From: AC-50 sp035640455
GTDB lineage: Bacteria; Actinomycetota; Thermoleophilia; Gaiellales; Gaiellaceae
Direction of reading: 5' to 3'
DNA length: 25,211 nucleotides
Assembly (NCBI GenBank): GCA_035640455.1
Contig: DASQWB010000024.1
Location: 1-25,211 of the forward strand
Under the pieces are notes generated by a model. It had not been told where the DNA came from. It ran no database searches and worked only from the letters and a program-made list of their open reading frames with translations. This document shows positions 1 through 6,655 of this stretch, one piece after another. The position numbers and the translations under genes are program-made. How positions within the stretch are numbered: position 1 is the first letter of the stretch; each line of letters opens with the position of its first letter.

Positions 1-217
1 CCTGACGGCGCTCGGCGCGATCCTCGCGTTCGCCGTCAGCGCCGACGTGTCGGGCGTGAACATCCACACCGTCGGCTGGATCCTGATGATCGTCGGGATC
101 GCGGGAGTCGTGCTCTCGCTGATCTTCTGGTCGTCGTGGGCAGGCCCCGGGTACTTCACGCGGCGCCGTACGGCGTACGTCGACGAAGGCCCGCCCGCCG
201 ACCCGTACTACCGGTAA
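1..217 (+). CDS. DUF6458-like small membrane protein, C-terminal part
   Basis: The gene enters from the left edge; the readable frame starts at base 2 and ends with TAA at 215-217, giving 71 residues. It begins with a hydrophobic stretch (LTALGAILAFAVSA), then GVNIHTVGWILMIVGIAG and a second hydrophobic stretch, and ends in a polar tail rich in Arg, Pro and Tyr. The pattern 'GAILAFAV...VNIHTVGWILMIVGI' matches the two-helix DUF6458 family of small actinobacterial membrane proteins, whose function is unknown. Only a few N-terminal residues are likely missing. A strong hairpin follows the stop codon. The family call is from memory of the motif, so it is moderately sure; that it is a two-helix membrane protein is well supported. 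Confidence 0.7.
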   Translation, partial: LTALGAILAFAVSADVSGVNIHTVGWILMIVGIAGVVLSLIFWSSWAGPGYFTRRRTAYVDEGPPADPYYR

Positions 218-234
218 GGATCACCCAGAGCTAG

Positions 235-260
235 GACGGGCCGCCTTTGTGCGGCCCGTC
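235..260. terminator. Bidirectional intrinsic-type terminator hairpin
   Basis: A perfect 10-bp stem (GACGGGCCGC at 235-244 and its complement at 251-260) encloses a six-base loop. It lies 17 bases after the stop of the leftmost gene and 3 bases beyond the stop of the convergent oxidase gene, so it can serve both. There is no long U-tract on either side, as is common in GC-rich actinobacteria. Confidence 0.8.
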
Positions 261-263
261 TCG

Positions 264-1304
264 CTATTCGAGGACCTCGAGCGCGAGCGCGGCGAGCTCG
301 CGCCCCACGAGCGGCGCGAACTTGAACCCGTGCCCGCTGCAGGGCGACCCGACGATCACGCGGCCCTGCCGCTCGAGCAGGAAGCTCTGGTCGGGCATGT
401 TCGTGTAGAGGCACGTCTCGGTGCGAAGCGGCTCGAGCCCCGCGCCGTCGACGTGCTCGGCGACCCAGTCCCGCGCGCACCGAACCGCCTCGGGCTCGAC
501 GGTTCCCTCGTCGTCGGGGTCGGTCGGCGGTCCGGTTCGGTGGACGCCGACCTTCAGGCCTTCCGGGCTCGGAAGGGCGTAGACCGAGTCGCCGGGGCGC
601 GGGAACGCGTAGCCCTCCGGAAGGCGCCAGTCGATGATCGTCGGAAGACCATTGCCGGCGGCGACCGAGAAGTACGCGACGCTCTCTCTCGTCGGCGTGA
701 CCGGGGGATTGATTCCGAGCGGCTCGAGGAGCCGTGACACCCAGGCGCCGGCGGTGACGACGACCCCCTGCGCCTCGATCGTCTCGCCGTCAATGTGGAC
801 GCGGCCCTGGTCGTCGAGCCGGGCCACCCGGGTCCGCTCGCGAACGGGGAGCCCGCGGAGGAACGCGCGCTGGGCGCGCACGGCGTTGACGACGCCGCCG
901 TCGCGCTGGACGAGCGCCGGCGTTCCGGCCTCGATCCGGAGCGGGGACGGAAGGTCGGCGCCGTCGAGGACGTCGAACTCGACGCCGCATGCGGAGAGCG
1001 CCGCGACGCGCTCCTCCGTTCCGGGCCCGACGTCGAGCGAACCGGTCGTCGTGAGGATGGCCTCGCCGGTCTCGGCCTCGAGCTCGCGCCACAGCGGCAG
1101 CGCGCGCCGCGCCTGCGCGACCCAGTGCGGGTCGTCGTAGACGAGCCGGAAGATCCGCGCCTCGCCGTGGCTCGACCCGCGCGAGTGGCCGAGCTCGAAC
1201 TGCTCCAGGACGACTGCCTCGTGCCCCGCGCGCGCGAGCGCGTACGCCGTCGCGGCGCCCATGACGCCGGCGCCGACGACGACGATCTCGGCGCGCTCGC
1301 CCAC
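264..1304 (-). CDS. FAD-dependent N-methyl amino acid oxidase (sarcosine / N-methyltryptophan oxidase family)
   Basis: The 346-residue protein opens with a Rossmann FAD-binding motif (VVVGAGVMGAATAYALA, residues 8-24), then the family signature HSRGSSHGEARIFRLVY. Near the end it has ETCLYTNMPD, where Cys298 lines up with the cysteine that binds FAD covalently in monomeric sarcosine oxidase, followed by the closing motif SGHGFKFAPLVG. These enzymes oxidise N-methyl amino acids with O2 to give formaldehyde and H2O2; the substrate here cannot be read from sequence (sarcosine, N-methyltryptophan or another). The start is GTG at 1304-1302. The upstream BON-domain gene ends 12 bases away on the same strand, so the two may be co-transcribed, but a TAGCAT box nine bases before the GTG could give it its own leaderless promoter. 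Confidence 0.9.
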   Translation of the reverse strand: MGERAEIVVVGAGVMGAATAYALARAGHEAVVLEQFELGHSRGSSHGEARIFRLVYDDPHWVAQARRALPLWRELEAETGEAILTTTGSLDVGPGTEERVAALSACGVEFDVLDGADLPSPLRIEAGTPALVQRDGGVVNAVRAQRAFLRGLPVRERTRVARLDDQGRVHIDGETIEAQGVVVTAGAWVSRLLEPLGINPPVTPTRESVAYFSVAAGNGLPTIIDWRLPEGYAFPRPGDSVYALPSPEGLKVGVHRTGPPTDPDDEGTVEPEAVRCARDWVAEHVDGAGLEPLRTETCLYTNMPDQSFLLERQGRVIVGSPCSGHGFKFAPLVGRELAALALEVLE

Positions 1305-1313
1305 GCCGGGGCG

Positions 1314-1319
1314 ATGCTA
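1314..1319 (-). promoter_or_regulatory. Candidate leaderless -10 box of the amine oxidase gene
   Basis: TAGCAT on the minus strand fits TANNNT and lies nine bases before the GTG start. It overlaps the TAG stop of the upstream BON gene. No Shine-Dalgarno sequence and no clear -35 is seen. Confidence 0.4.
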
Positions 1320-1784
1320 CTGGTGCATCGGCGCCGACGTTCCCGGCAGGTGGAGGAGGCTCTCCACGTCGCGCACGCCCTGCACCTTGCGCGTCTTCTC
1401 GACGAGGTCGTTCAGCATGTCCGGGCTCGGAACCTCGCCGCGGAGCTGGACGACGCCCTTCTGGACGTTGACGTCGATCTGGCCCTTCGGGACGTCGGCG
1501 TCGCGGAAGATCTCCGTCTCGACCTTGCGTGCGAGCGTCGCGTCATCGAACTCCTTCGGCTCCTCCTTCAGGTGCTGGACCTGCTGGGACATGCCGTAGA
1601 CGCGTGCCCCGACGCCGCGGCCGGCCCGTTCGGCCCGCTGCCCGGTGCGGCGAAAGAAACCCGCGGTGCGGTCGACGAGCAGCGCGCGCCGCCGCCTGCC
1701 TTGCTGCGGGTCGAAGAAGAGCGTCCCCAGGCTGCCGAGGACGCCGCCGACGAGGAACTGGCGAAACCGTCGCTTTTCGGCCAT
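1317..1784 (-). CDS. BON-domain protein with N-terminal hydrophobic segment
   Basis: The 155-residue protein starts MAEKRRFRQFLVGGVLGSLG, a basic start and short hydrophobic segment followed by FDPQQGRRRR, a motif common in small actinobacterial membrane-associated or secreted proteins. Residues 80-145 form a BON domain (DDATLARKVETEIF ... GQIDVNVQKGVVQLRGEV ... VRDVESLLHLPG), thought to bind phospholipid or other envelope components. The frame is open far upstream, but ATG at 1784 is the best start because GGAAGGAG precedes it by five bases and it gives the expected N-terminus. It is divergent from the methyltransferase-like gene (85 bases apart) and upstream of the oxidase. The partner of the BON domain is not known. 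Confidence 0.85.
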   Translation of the reverse strand: MAEKRRFRQFLVGGVLGSLGTLFFDPQQGRRRRALLVDRTAGFFRRTGQRAERAGRGVGARVYGMSQQVQHLKEEPKEFDDATLARKVETEIFRDADVPKGQIDVNVQKGVVQLRGEVPSPDMLNDLVEKTRKVQGVRDVESLLHLPGTSAPMHQ

Positions 1785-1856
1785 GCGGTCTCCTTCCCGC
1801 TCGAGAGTGGTCGCCGTGGCTCTCCCCGGCGGGCCGCCGATCCAAACGACCGCCGG

Positions 1857-1862
1857 TATCGT
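1857..1862 (+). promoter_or_regulatory. Candidate leaderless -10 box of the methyltransferase-like gene
   Basis: TATCGT fits TANNNT and lies seven bases before the ATG at 1870. No Shine-Dalgarno sequence is present between them, and no good -35 was found. Confidence 0.45.
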
Positions 1863-1869
1863 CAGCTCG

Positions 1870-2705
1870 ATGCGCCCTCGAGAGCGCCTCCCGCAGCTGT
1901 CGGACGCAACGTTCATCACGGACGGCGGCATGGAGACGACGCTCATCTTCCACGGCGGGCTCGACCTGCCGCACTTCGCCTCGTTCGTCCTCCTCGACGA
2001 CGAGGACGGGGTGCGTGCGCTGCGCGAGTACTTCCTGCCGTACGTCGAGATCGCCCGCGAGGCCGGTGTCGGAATCGTGCTCGACACGCCCACGTGGCGC
2101 GCGAACGCCGACTGGGGCGAGCGGCTCGGGTACACGGCCGAGGCGCTCGCGGACGTCAACCGCCGCGGCGTCCGGCTCCTCGAGCGGCTCCGGGAGGAAG
2201 CCGGCGGGCGGCCGCAGGTCGTGATCTGCGGCTGCGTCGGCCCGCGTGGCGACGGCTACCAGGTGGGCGAGACGATGACGACCGAGCGCAGGCATTCCGC
2301 CGGTCGTCTCCTTCACCGTCGAGACCGACGGGCGACTCCCCGAGCGGCCAGCCGCTGGCGGAGGCCACCGAGCAGGTGGACGAGGAGACGGACGGCGCTG
2401 CCGCGTACTTCATGGTGAACTGCGCGCACCCGACGCACTTCGAGCACGTCCTCGAGCCGGGGTCGCCGCCGCTCGAGCGCATCCGCGGCCTGCGCGCGAA
2501 CGCCTCGACGATGAGCCATGCGGAGCTCGACGAGGCCGAGGAGCTCGACGAGGGCGACCCCGTCGACCTCGCCCGCCGCTACCGCGAGCTGCGCCGCAGG
2601 CTTCCGAACCTGAACGTCGTCGGCGGCTGCTGTGGAACCGACCACCGGCACATCCGGGAAATCTGCCGCGTCTGGTCGGCTGACGTCACCCGATCGGCGG
2701 GTTGA
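1870..2705 (+). pseudogene. Homocysteine S-methyltransferase-like gene, internally deleted and frameshifted
   Basis: Reading from ATG at 1870, the first frame gives a good N-terminal half (ITDGGMETTLIFHGGLDLPHFASF ... VICGCVGPRGDGYQVGETMT) up to about 2290. The sequence then resumes in a second frame at 2291 (GIPPVVSFTVETDGRLP) and in a third from about 2342 (SGQPLAEATEQVDEETDG ... NVVGGCCGTDHRHI). The family uses three cysteines to hold zinc, and all three are still encoded (the Cys of MVNCAHP and the pair in GGCCGTD). Compared with family members of about 310-330 residues, some 40 codons around the middle of the barrel are missing at the 2290 joint. The second shift disappears if one C is removed from the CCCC run at 2338-2341. 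Intact members transfer a methyl group from S-methylmethionine or related donors to homocysteine. As read, this copy cannot make an active protein. Confidence 0.8.
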
Positions 2706-2730
2706 CCCGGCCGCAGCGCCCTTGTACAAC
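2702..2730 (+). promoter_or_regulatory. Promoter of the receiver/kinase operon
   Basis: A -35 box TTGACC (2702-2707) is separated by 17 bases from a -10 box TACAAC (2725-2730). Transcription would start near 2737, leaving a leader of about 75 bases before the ATG at 2813. The -35 overlaps the last codons of the broken methyltransferase gene. Confidence 0.6.
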
Positions 2731-2812
2731 CAAAGCCGACTGCGGCTCGACCGGCGAAGCCAGGATCGACTGAGGAGGGCCACAGCGCCTAGCCGACGAA
2801 CTTCCGGGAGAG

Positions 2813-3184
2813 ATGAGCAGCCCACCAAGCGTCCTCGTCTGCGACGACGAGCCGAACCTGCGCGAGCTGATCCGCCTCAGCCTCGGCCCGCGCTACGCCT
2901 TCGTCGAAGCGGCCGATGGCGAGCAGGCCCTCGCACTCGCGCGCGCGCTCCGGCCGCAGCTCGTCATCCTAGACCTGATGATGCCCAGGTTGAACGGCCT
3001 CGACGTCCTCTCGAAGCTCAAAGCTGACCCCGAGCTGATGGCGACGCCCGTGCTCGTCGTCACCGCTCAGCCCGCCTCGGAGGAGGAGGCACGGGCGAAT
3101 GGAGCCGACGGCGTGATCGTGAAGCCGTTCGGCCCGGAGGAGCTCGCGGAGCTCGCCGCCGGGCTCGTCGGAGCGGGACGATGA
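2813..3184 (+). CDS. Single-domain response regulator (receiver only)
   Basis: The 123 residues make up one receiver (REC) domain and nothing else. The acidic pocket is C-D11-D12-E, the phospho-acceptor is D54 (VILDLMMPRLNG), the switch Thr is T84 (VLVVTA) and the conserved Lys is K104 (VIVKPFGPEEL). With no output domain it probably works by protein contact, either as a phosphate shuttle or by docking on another protein. GGGAG lies just before the ATG. Its TGA stop overlaps the ATG of the histidine kinase gene (ATGA), so the two are translationally coupled and are very likely partners. No DNA-binding regulator accompanies them, so the final output lies elsewhere. Confidence 0.93.
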   Translation: MSSPPSVLVCDDEPNLRELIRLSLGPRYAFVEAADGEQALALARALRPQLVILDLMMPRLNGLDVLSKLKADPELMATPVLVVTAQPASEEEARANGADGVIVKPFGPEELAELAAGLVGAGR

Positions 3185-4752
3185 GCGTCGGTCGGCCCAG
3201 GTGGCTGCCGTCCGGCCTCTCGGCGGCGATGGGCATCGCGGCCGCGGTCGTCGCCGCGGCGCTCGCGACGCTCTTCGTGCTGCTCCTGCTCGCGATCCTC
3301 TCCTACCGGCACGCCTCGATCACCGCGCGGCACGCGCAGCAGGCGATCGCCAGCGCGAACCAGCTCGAGACAACCGCTCTGGATCTCGAAACCGGCCTGC
3401 GGGGCTTTGCGCTCACCAATCAGGAGAGCTCGCTCGAGCCGTGGAAACAGGCGCGGCGCGCCTACGGAGGACAGGTGGAGCAGCTGCTCCGCCTCTCTTC
3501 CGACACCCCGGGGCAAGAGCAGCGCGCGCGTGCGATCCAGGCGGCGATCGACTCCTACCTCAACGACTACTCGCTCAACCTCCTGCGCTTCATGCGACGG
3601 AACCCCGGCGCCGAGCGCCGGATCATCGCGGCAGGACAAGGTCTGCACAAGCTCGACGTCGTGCGTTCTCGCTTCAGGACGTTCATCGCCAGCGAGCGGC
3701 GGATCGCCGACGAGCGAGACGCGAAGGCGCGAAGGACCGGGCGGATCGCGATCGGCCTCGGAGCCGGCAGCCTCGCACTCGCGATGCTCCTGATCGTCCT
3801 GCTGACGGCCTATCTGGCCCGCCGGGTCGCGCGGCCGATCCGGATCACCGCCGAGGCGGCCGGCCGGCTCGCCGATGGCGACCTCTCGAGCCGCGTCGAG
3901 GAGCGCGGCGTCGCGGAGGTCGGCCACCTCCAGCAGGCCTTCAACAGCATGGCCGCCTCGCTCGAGCGCGGCCGCCACGAGCTCGAGGACCAGAACCGGA
4001 AGCTGCGCGAGAGCGAGCGCGTGAAGAGCGAGCTCGTCAGCAGCGTCTCGCACGAGCTCCGGACGCCGCTCGCGAGCATCCTCGGCTTCTCCGACCTCAT
4101 GCTCCAGCGCGACCTCGACACGGCTGACCGGCGGCGCTACCTTCAGCTCGTCCGCGGCGAGGCCGACCGGCTCGCGGCCCTCCTCAACGACCTCCTCGAC
4201 CTCCAGCGGATCGAGGAAGGCGGCGTCGTGCTCACGCGCGAGGACGTCGACCTCTCGGAGCTCTTGGCATCTCAGGTCGTCCTCTACTCGGCCCAGAGCG
4301 AACAGCACCAGCTCGAGCTCGACGCCCAGCGGCACTGCCTCGTCGACGGCGACCGCGACCGGCTGGCCCAGGTGGTGGGCAACCTGCTCTCGAACGCGAT
4401 CAAGTACTCGCCCGACGGAGGCGTCGTTCGGATCGAGGCGACTCGCGCGGACGGGCGCGTGCGGGTGACGGTTCAGGACGAGGGCATGGGGATCCCGACG
4501 GCGCAGCAGAGCCAGATCTTCACGAAGTTCTTTCGTGGCGACGCCGGCCGCAGGCTCGGGATCGGCGGGACCGGCCTCGGCCTCGCCCTCTCGCGCGACA
4601 TCGTCGAGGCGCACGGAGGCCGGATGGGCTTCGAGAGCGACGAGGGCGAAGGCTCGACGTTCTGGTTCGAGTTGCCGACGCCGGCCTCGGCGAAGCCGGA
4701 GCGCGGCGGCGTCGGCCTCAGCGACAGCCGGCGATCAGGCGCAGGCTCGTAA
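3181..4752 (+). CDS. Membrane sensor histidine kinase (CHASE3-HAMP-HisKA-HATPase)
   Basis: The 523-residue protein has a first membrane helix at about residues 15-40. An extracytoplasmic region of about 150 residues follows, with the CHASE3-like signature ETGLRGFALTNQESSLEPW. A second helix spans about 189-212, then HAMP (ARPIRITAEAAGRLADGDLSSRV) with a coiled linker. The HisKA dimer domain carries the phospho-accepting H291 (VSSVSHELRTPLASILGFS). The ATPase domain has the N box (NLLSNAIKYS, N405), DEGMGIP and GTGLGLALS. It senses an unknown external or membrane signal and should phosphorylate the adjacent receiver protein. Its last 35 bases overlap the convergent secreted-protein gene on the other strand. 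Confidence 0.95.
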   Translation: MSVGRPRWLPSGLSAAMGIAAAVVAAALATLFVLLLLAILSYRHASITARHAQQAIASANQLETTALDLETGLRGFALTNQESSLEPWKQARRAYGGQVEQLLRLSSDTPGQEQRARAIQAAIDSYLNDYSLNLLRFMRRNPGAERRIIAAGQGLHKLDVVRSRFRTFIASERRIADERDAKARRTGRIAIGLGAGSLALAMLLIVLLTAYLARRVARPIRITAEAAGRLADGDLSSRVEERGVAEVGHLQQAFNSMAASLERGRHELEDQNRKLRESERVKSELVSSVSHELRTPLASILGFSDLMLQRDLDTADRRRYLQLVRGEADRLAALLNDLLDLQRIEEGGVVLTREDVDLSELLASQVVLYSAQSEQHQLELDAQRHCLVDGDRDRLAQVVGNLLSNAIKYSPDGGVVRIEATRADGRVRVTVQDEGMGIPTAQQSQIFTKFFRGDAGRRLGIGGTGLGLALSRDIVEAHGGRMGFESDEGEGSTFWFELPTPASAKPERGGVGLSDSRRSGAGS

Positions 4753-5307
4753 CCGGCTGGAGCTCGCCGCCGTTCGCCGCGGCCTGGAGCCTGGGCCGGT
4801 TGCCGTTCCAGAAGCCGACGCCCGCGACGTAGGCGACCCCGCCGAGCGCGGGCGAGTTCGGTCGTGGTGGCCCACACCGTGACACGAGGTCGTTGCGAGC
4901 CGCGACGATCGCGCTTCGTCCTCGGGACGCCTTGGTCAGGCAGTCACGCGAAGGCATGCCGACCCGGATGTAGCCGTGGTCGTCGAAGAGGGCGAGCTCG
5001 ATCGAGCCGTCTTGAAGGCCCCGGTAGACGACGATCTGCCCGATCACCTCCCATGCCTGTCGCTGAAACGGCGTGCGCCTCCGGGTCGGCGTGGGGTGCG
5101 GCGCCGACAGCTGCGCAATTGCGCCGATCGTCGTGGAGCGGGGGCGCATCCGTACGAGCCGGCGATCCTGGTCGCTGAGGGTCTTCAGCCGCTCGATGGT
5201 GCCGAGACAGCGAGCCGGGAGGGTCCCACCGCGACGCGGGCGCGCCGAAGCCGAGGTGGCCGCGACGGCAAGGGCGGCCGCTAGGGCGACGCCTGCATAC
5301 GCCGCAC
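4718..5307 (-). CDS. Secreted protein of a conserved unknown family; start region damaged
   Basis: The frame is open from a stop at 5345-5347 down to TGA at 4718-4720. The first ATG in frame is at 5149, but the frame upstream of it encodes a textbook signal peptide (YAGVALAAALAVAATSASA, about 5242-5299) and a mature start with RCLGTIERLKTLSDQDR. No ATG, GTG or TTG exists in frame for this longer form. A GTG at 5305-5307 would give M-R-R plus the signal peptide if one base were added near 5299-5302, so a one-base loss or sequencing error is likely. The mature part has IELALFDDHGYIRVGMPS, then a Cys, RSAIVAARNDLVSRCG, VAYVAGVGFWNG and a closing GGELQPVTSLRLIAGC. I recognise this as a recurrent secreted family with four cysteines and no assigned function. 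ATG 5149 would give a 143-residue protein without a signal. Confidence 0.65.
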
Positions 5308-5463
5308 GAGGTGCTGGGCGCTCCCCCGGGATAGCCGCGCGAGCCTACCGAAAACTCGTGTGTGAAGAGGCGCTCGTCAGCTACCTCGGCGCTGCTCGGT
5401 GCATCCGCCGCCGCGACCGACATGGCGGGCGCGGCTATCGACGGCTCGCCGGCAGCAGACGAT

Positions 5464-5510
5464 CCTCGCGAAGTCGTCATGGCCCGCAAAGCGGGCCGGA
5501 CTTCGCGAGG
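5464..5510 (-). terminator. Two-tier hairpin just downstream of tRNA-Lys
   Basis: An outer 11-bp stem (CCTCGCGAAGT at 5464-5474 with its complement at 5500-5510) encloses an inner 7-bp stem (GGCCCGC at 5481-5487 with GCGGGCC at 5491-5497, loop AAA). It begins four bases after the 3' end of the tRNA on the minus strand, so it probably ends that transcript or blocks exonuclease trimming. Confidence 0.6.
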
Positions 5511-5513
5511 AAG

Positions 5514-5586
5514 TGGGCCGTGAAGGATTCGAACCTTCGACCTTGGGATTAAGAGTCCCCTGCTCTACCAGCTGAGCTAACGGCCC
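5514..5586 (-). tRNA. tRNA-Lys, anticodon CTT
   Basis: On the minus strand the 73 bases fold as a full cloverleaf. The acceptor arm is GGGCCGT paired with ACGGCCC and discriminator A. The D arm is GCTC...GAGC, the anticodon loop CTCTTAA carries anticodon CTT, and the T arm is GAAGG-TTCGAAT-CCTTC. The 27-43 pair is a G-A mismatch. CCA is not encoded. It is divergent from the epimerase gene, with only 25 bases between the tRNA 5' end and the GTG. Confidence 0.97.
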
Positions 5587-5597
5587 GGGGCGGCGCG

Positions 5598-5605
5598 TAG
5601 TGTAG
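5598..5605. promoter_or_regulatory. Shared, symmetric -10 element for tRNA-Lys and the epimerase operon
   Basis: The plus strand reads TAGTGT at 5598-5603, eight bases before the GTG of the epimerase gene. The minus strand reads TACACT at 5605-5600, 13 bases before the tRNA 5' end. Both fit TANNNT and share four base pairs. No good -35 was found on either side. Confidence 0.45.
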
Positions 5606-5611
5606 CCCGCC

Positions 5612-6655
5612 GTGAAAGTGCTCTCGGTGGTCGGGAACCGGCCCCAGTTCATCAAGTCCGCGCCGCTCTCGATGGCGCTCCACGAGCGTGGGATCGAGGA
5701 GGTCGTCCTCCACACCGGGCAGCACTACGACCGCGAGCTCTCGCAGGTCTTCTTCGACGAGCTCGGGCTTGGCGAGCCTCGCTACCGGCTCGAGGCGCAC
5801 ACCGCCGAGCCCGCGGCGATGATCCCCGGGATCCGCGCTGCCCTCGAGGCCGAGCGGCCCGACTGGGCGCTCGTCTACGGGGACACGAACTCGACGCTCG
5901 CCGGCGCTCGAGCGGCCCGGGACACGGCTGTCCTGCTCGCGCACGTCGAGGCCGGCCTGCGGAGCGGCGACCCCGAGATGCCCGAGGAGCGGAACCGGAT
6001 CGAGGTCGACGCGCTCGCGCGCCTGCTCCTCTGCCCCGACGAGCGCTCGCGCGCCACCCTCGCCGCCGAGGGCGTCAACGGCGAGGCCGTCGTCGTCGGC
6101 GACGTCATGGCCGACGCCTGCTTCCGCCTCGCGCCGATCGCGCGCGAGCGCTGCCACGCGCTCGCGCGGCTCCACCTCGAGCCTGGCCGCTACCTCCTCG
6201 TCACCCTCCATCGGGCCGCGAACGTGCAGCCCGACCGGCTGCGCAGAATCGTCGAAGGGCTGAGACGCCTCGACGAGCCGCTCGTCTTCCCCGCTCACCC
6301 GCGCACGCGCGCGGCACTCGACGCGAACCGCCTCGACATCCCCACGCTCGAGCCGCTCGGCTACCTCGACCTGGCCGCGCTCGCGTCGCAGGCCCGCGTG
6401 ATCCTCACCGACTCGGGCGGGCTCCAGAAGGAGGCGTATTGGTACGGCGTCCCGTGCGTCACGCTCCGGCCCAGCACCGAGTGGGTCGACACCGTCGAGG
6501 CCGGCGCGAACACGCTCGTCGACGACGACCCCGACCGGATCGTCGAGGCCGTCGCCCACGCGCGAATGCCGCCCGACCCGCCGCCGCTCTATGGCGACGG
6601 TCACGCCTCCGAGCGGGTGGCCGAAGCCCTGCTCTCTATGCTTCCCGGCCGATGA
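5612..6655 (+). CDS. Non-hydrolysing UDP-sugar 2-epimerase (WecB/WbpI family)
   Basis: The 347-residue protein starts MKVLSVVGNRPQFIKSAPL, the family N-terminus. Residues matching the active site of non-hydrolysing UDP-GlcNAc 2-epimerases are visible: D91 (YGDTNSTLAG), E113 (HVEAGLRS), E126 (MPEERNRIEVD), H200 (TLHRAANV), and the UDP-binding TDSGGLQKEAYWYGVPCVTLRPSTEW. By itself it would turn UDP-GlcNAc into UDP-ManNAc. Because the next genes look like WbpA, WbpB and WbpD, it may instead be the WbpI-type enzyme that epimerises UDP-GlcNAc3NAcA. The start is GTG, with a TANNNT box eight bases upstream and no Shine-Dalgarno sequence. Its TGA overlaps the ATG of the dehydrogenase gene. Confidence 0.92.
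   Translation: MKVLSVVGNRPQFIKSAPLSMALHERGIEEVVLHTGQHYDRELSQVFFDELGLGEPRYRLEAHTAEPAAMIPGIRAALEAERPDWALVYGDTNSTLAGARAARDTAVLLAHVEAGLRSGDPEMPEERNRIEVDALARLLLCPDERSRATLAAEGVNGEAVVVGDVMADACFRLAPIARERCHALARLHLEPGRYLLVTLHRAANVQPDRLRRIVEGLRRLDEPLVFPAHPRTRAALDANRLDIPTLEPLGYLDLAALASQARVILTDSGGLQKEAYWYGVPCVTLRPSTEWVDTVEAGANTLVDDDPDRIVEAVAHARMPPDPPPLYGDGHASERVAEALLSMLPGR

Noticed and set aside
1312..1330. Inverted repeat CGATGC...GCATCG around the BON stop codon
   Set aside because: Only six bp with a seven-base loop; too weak to call an operator or terminator.
795..2705. Very long plus-strand open frame of 636 codons
   Set aside because: Most of it runs antisense to the oxidase and BON genes. Only its end is real, as the third frame of the broken methyltransferase gene.
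5073..5552. Plus-strand frame ending in KDSNLRPWD
   Set aside because: This ending is the known artefact of translating across the antisense strand of a tRNA gene; the rest overlaps the secreted-protein gene.
5514..5586. tRNA-Lys as a possible integration site
   Set aside because: No integrase and no repeat of the tRNA 3' end was seen nearby, and the adjacent operon has normal base composition.
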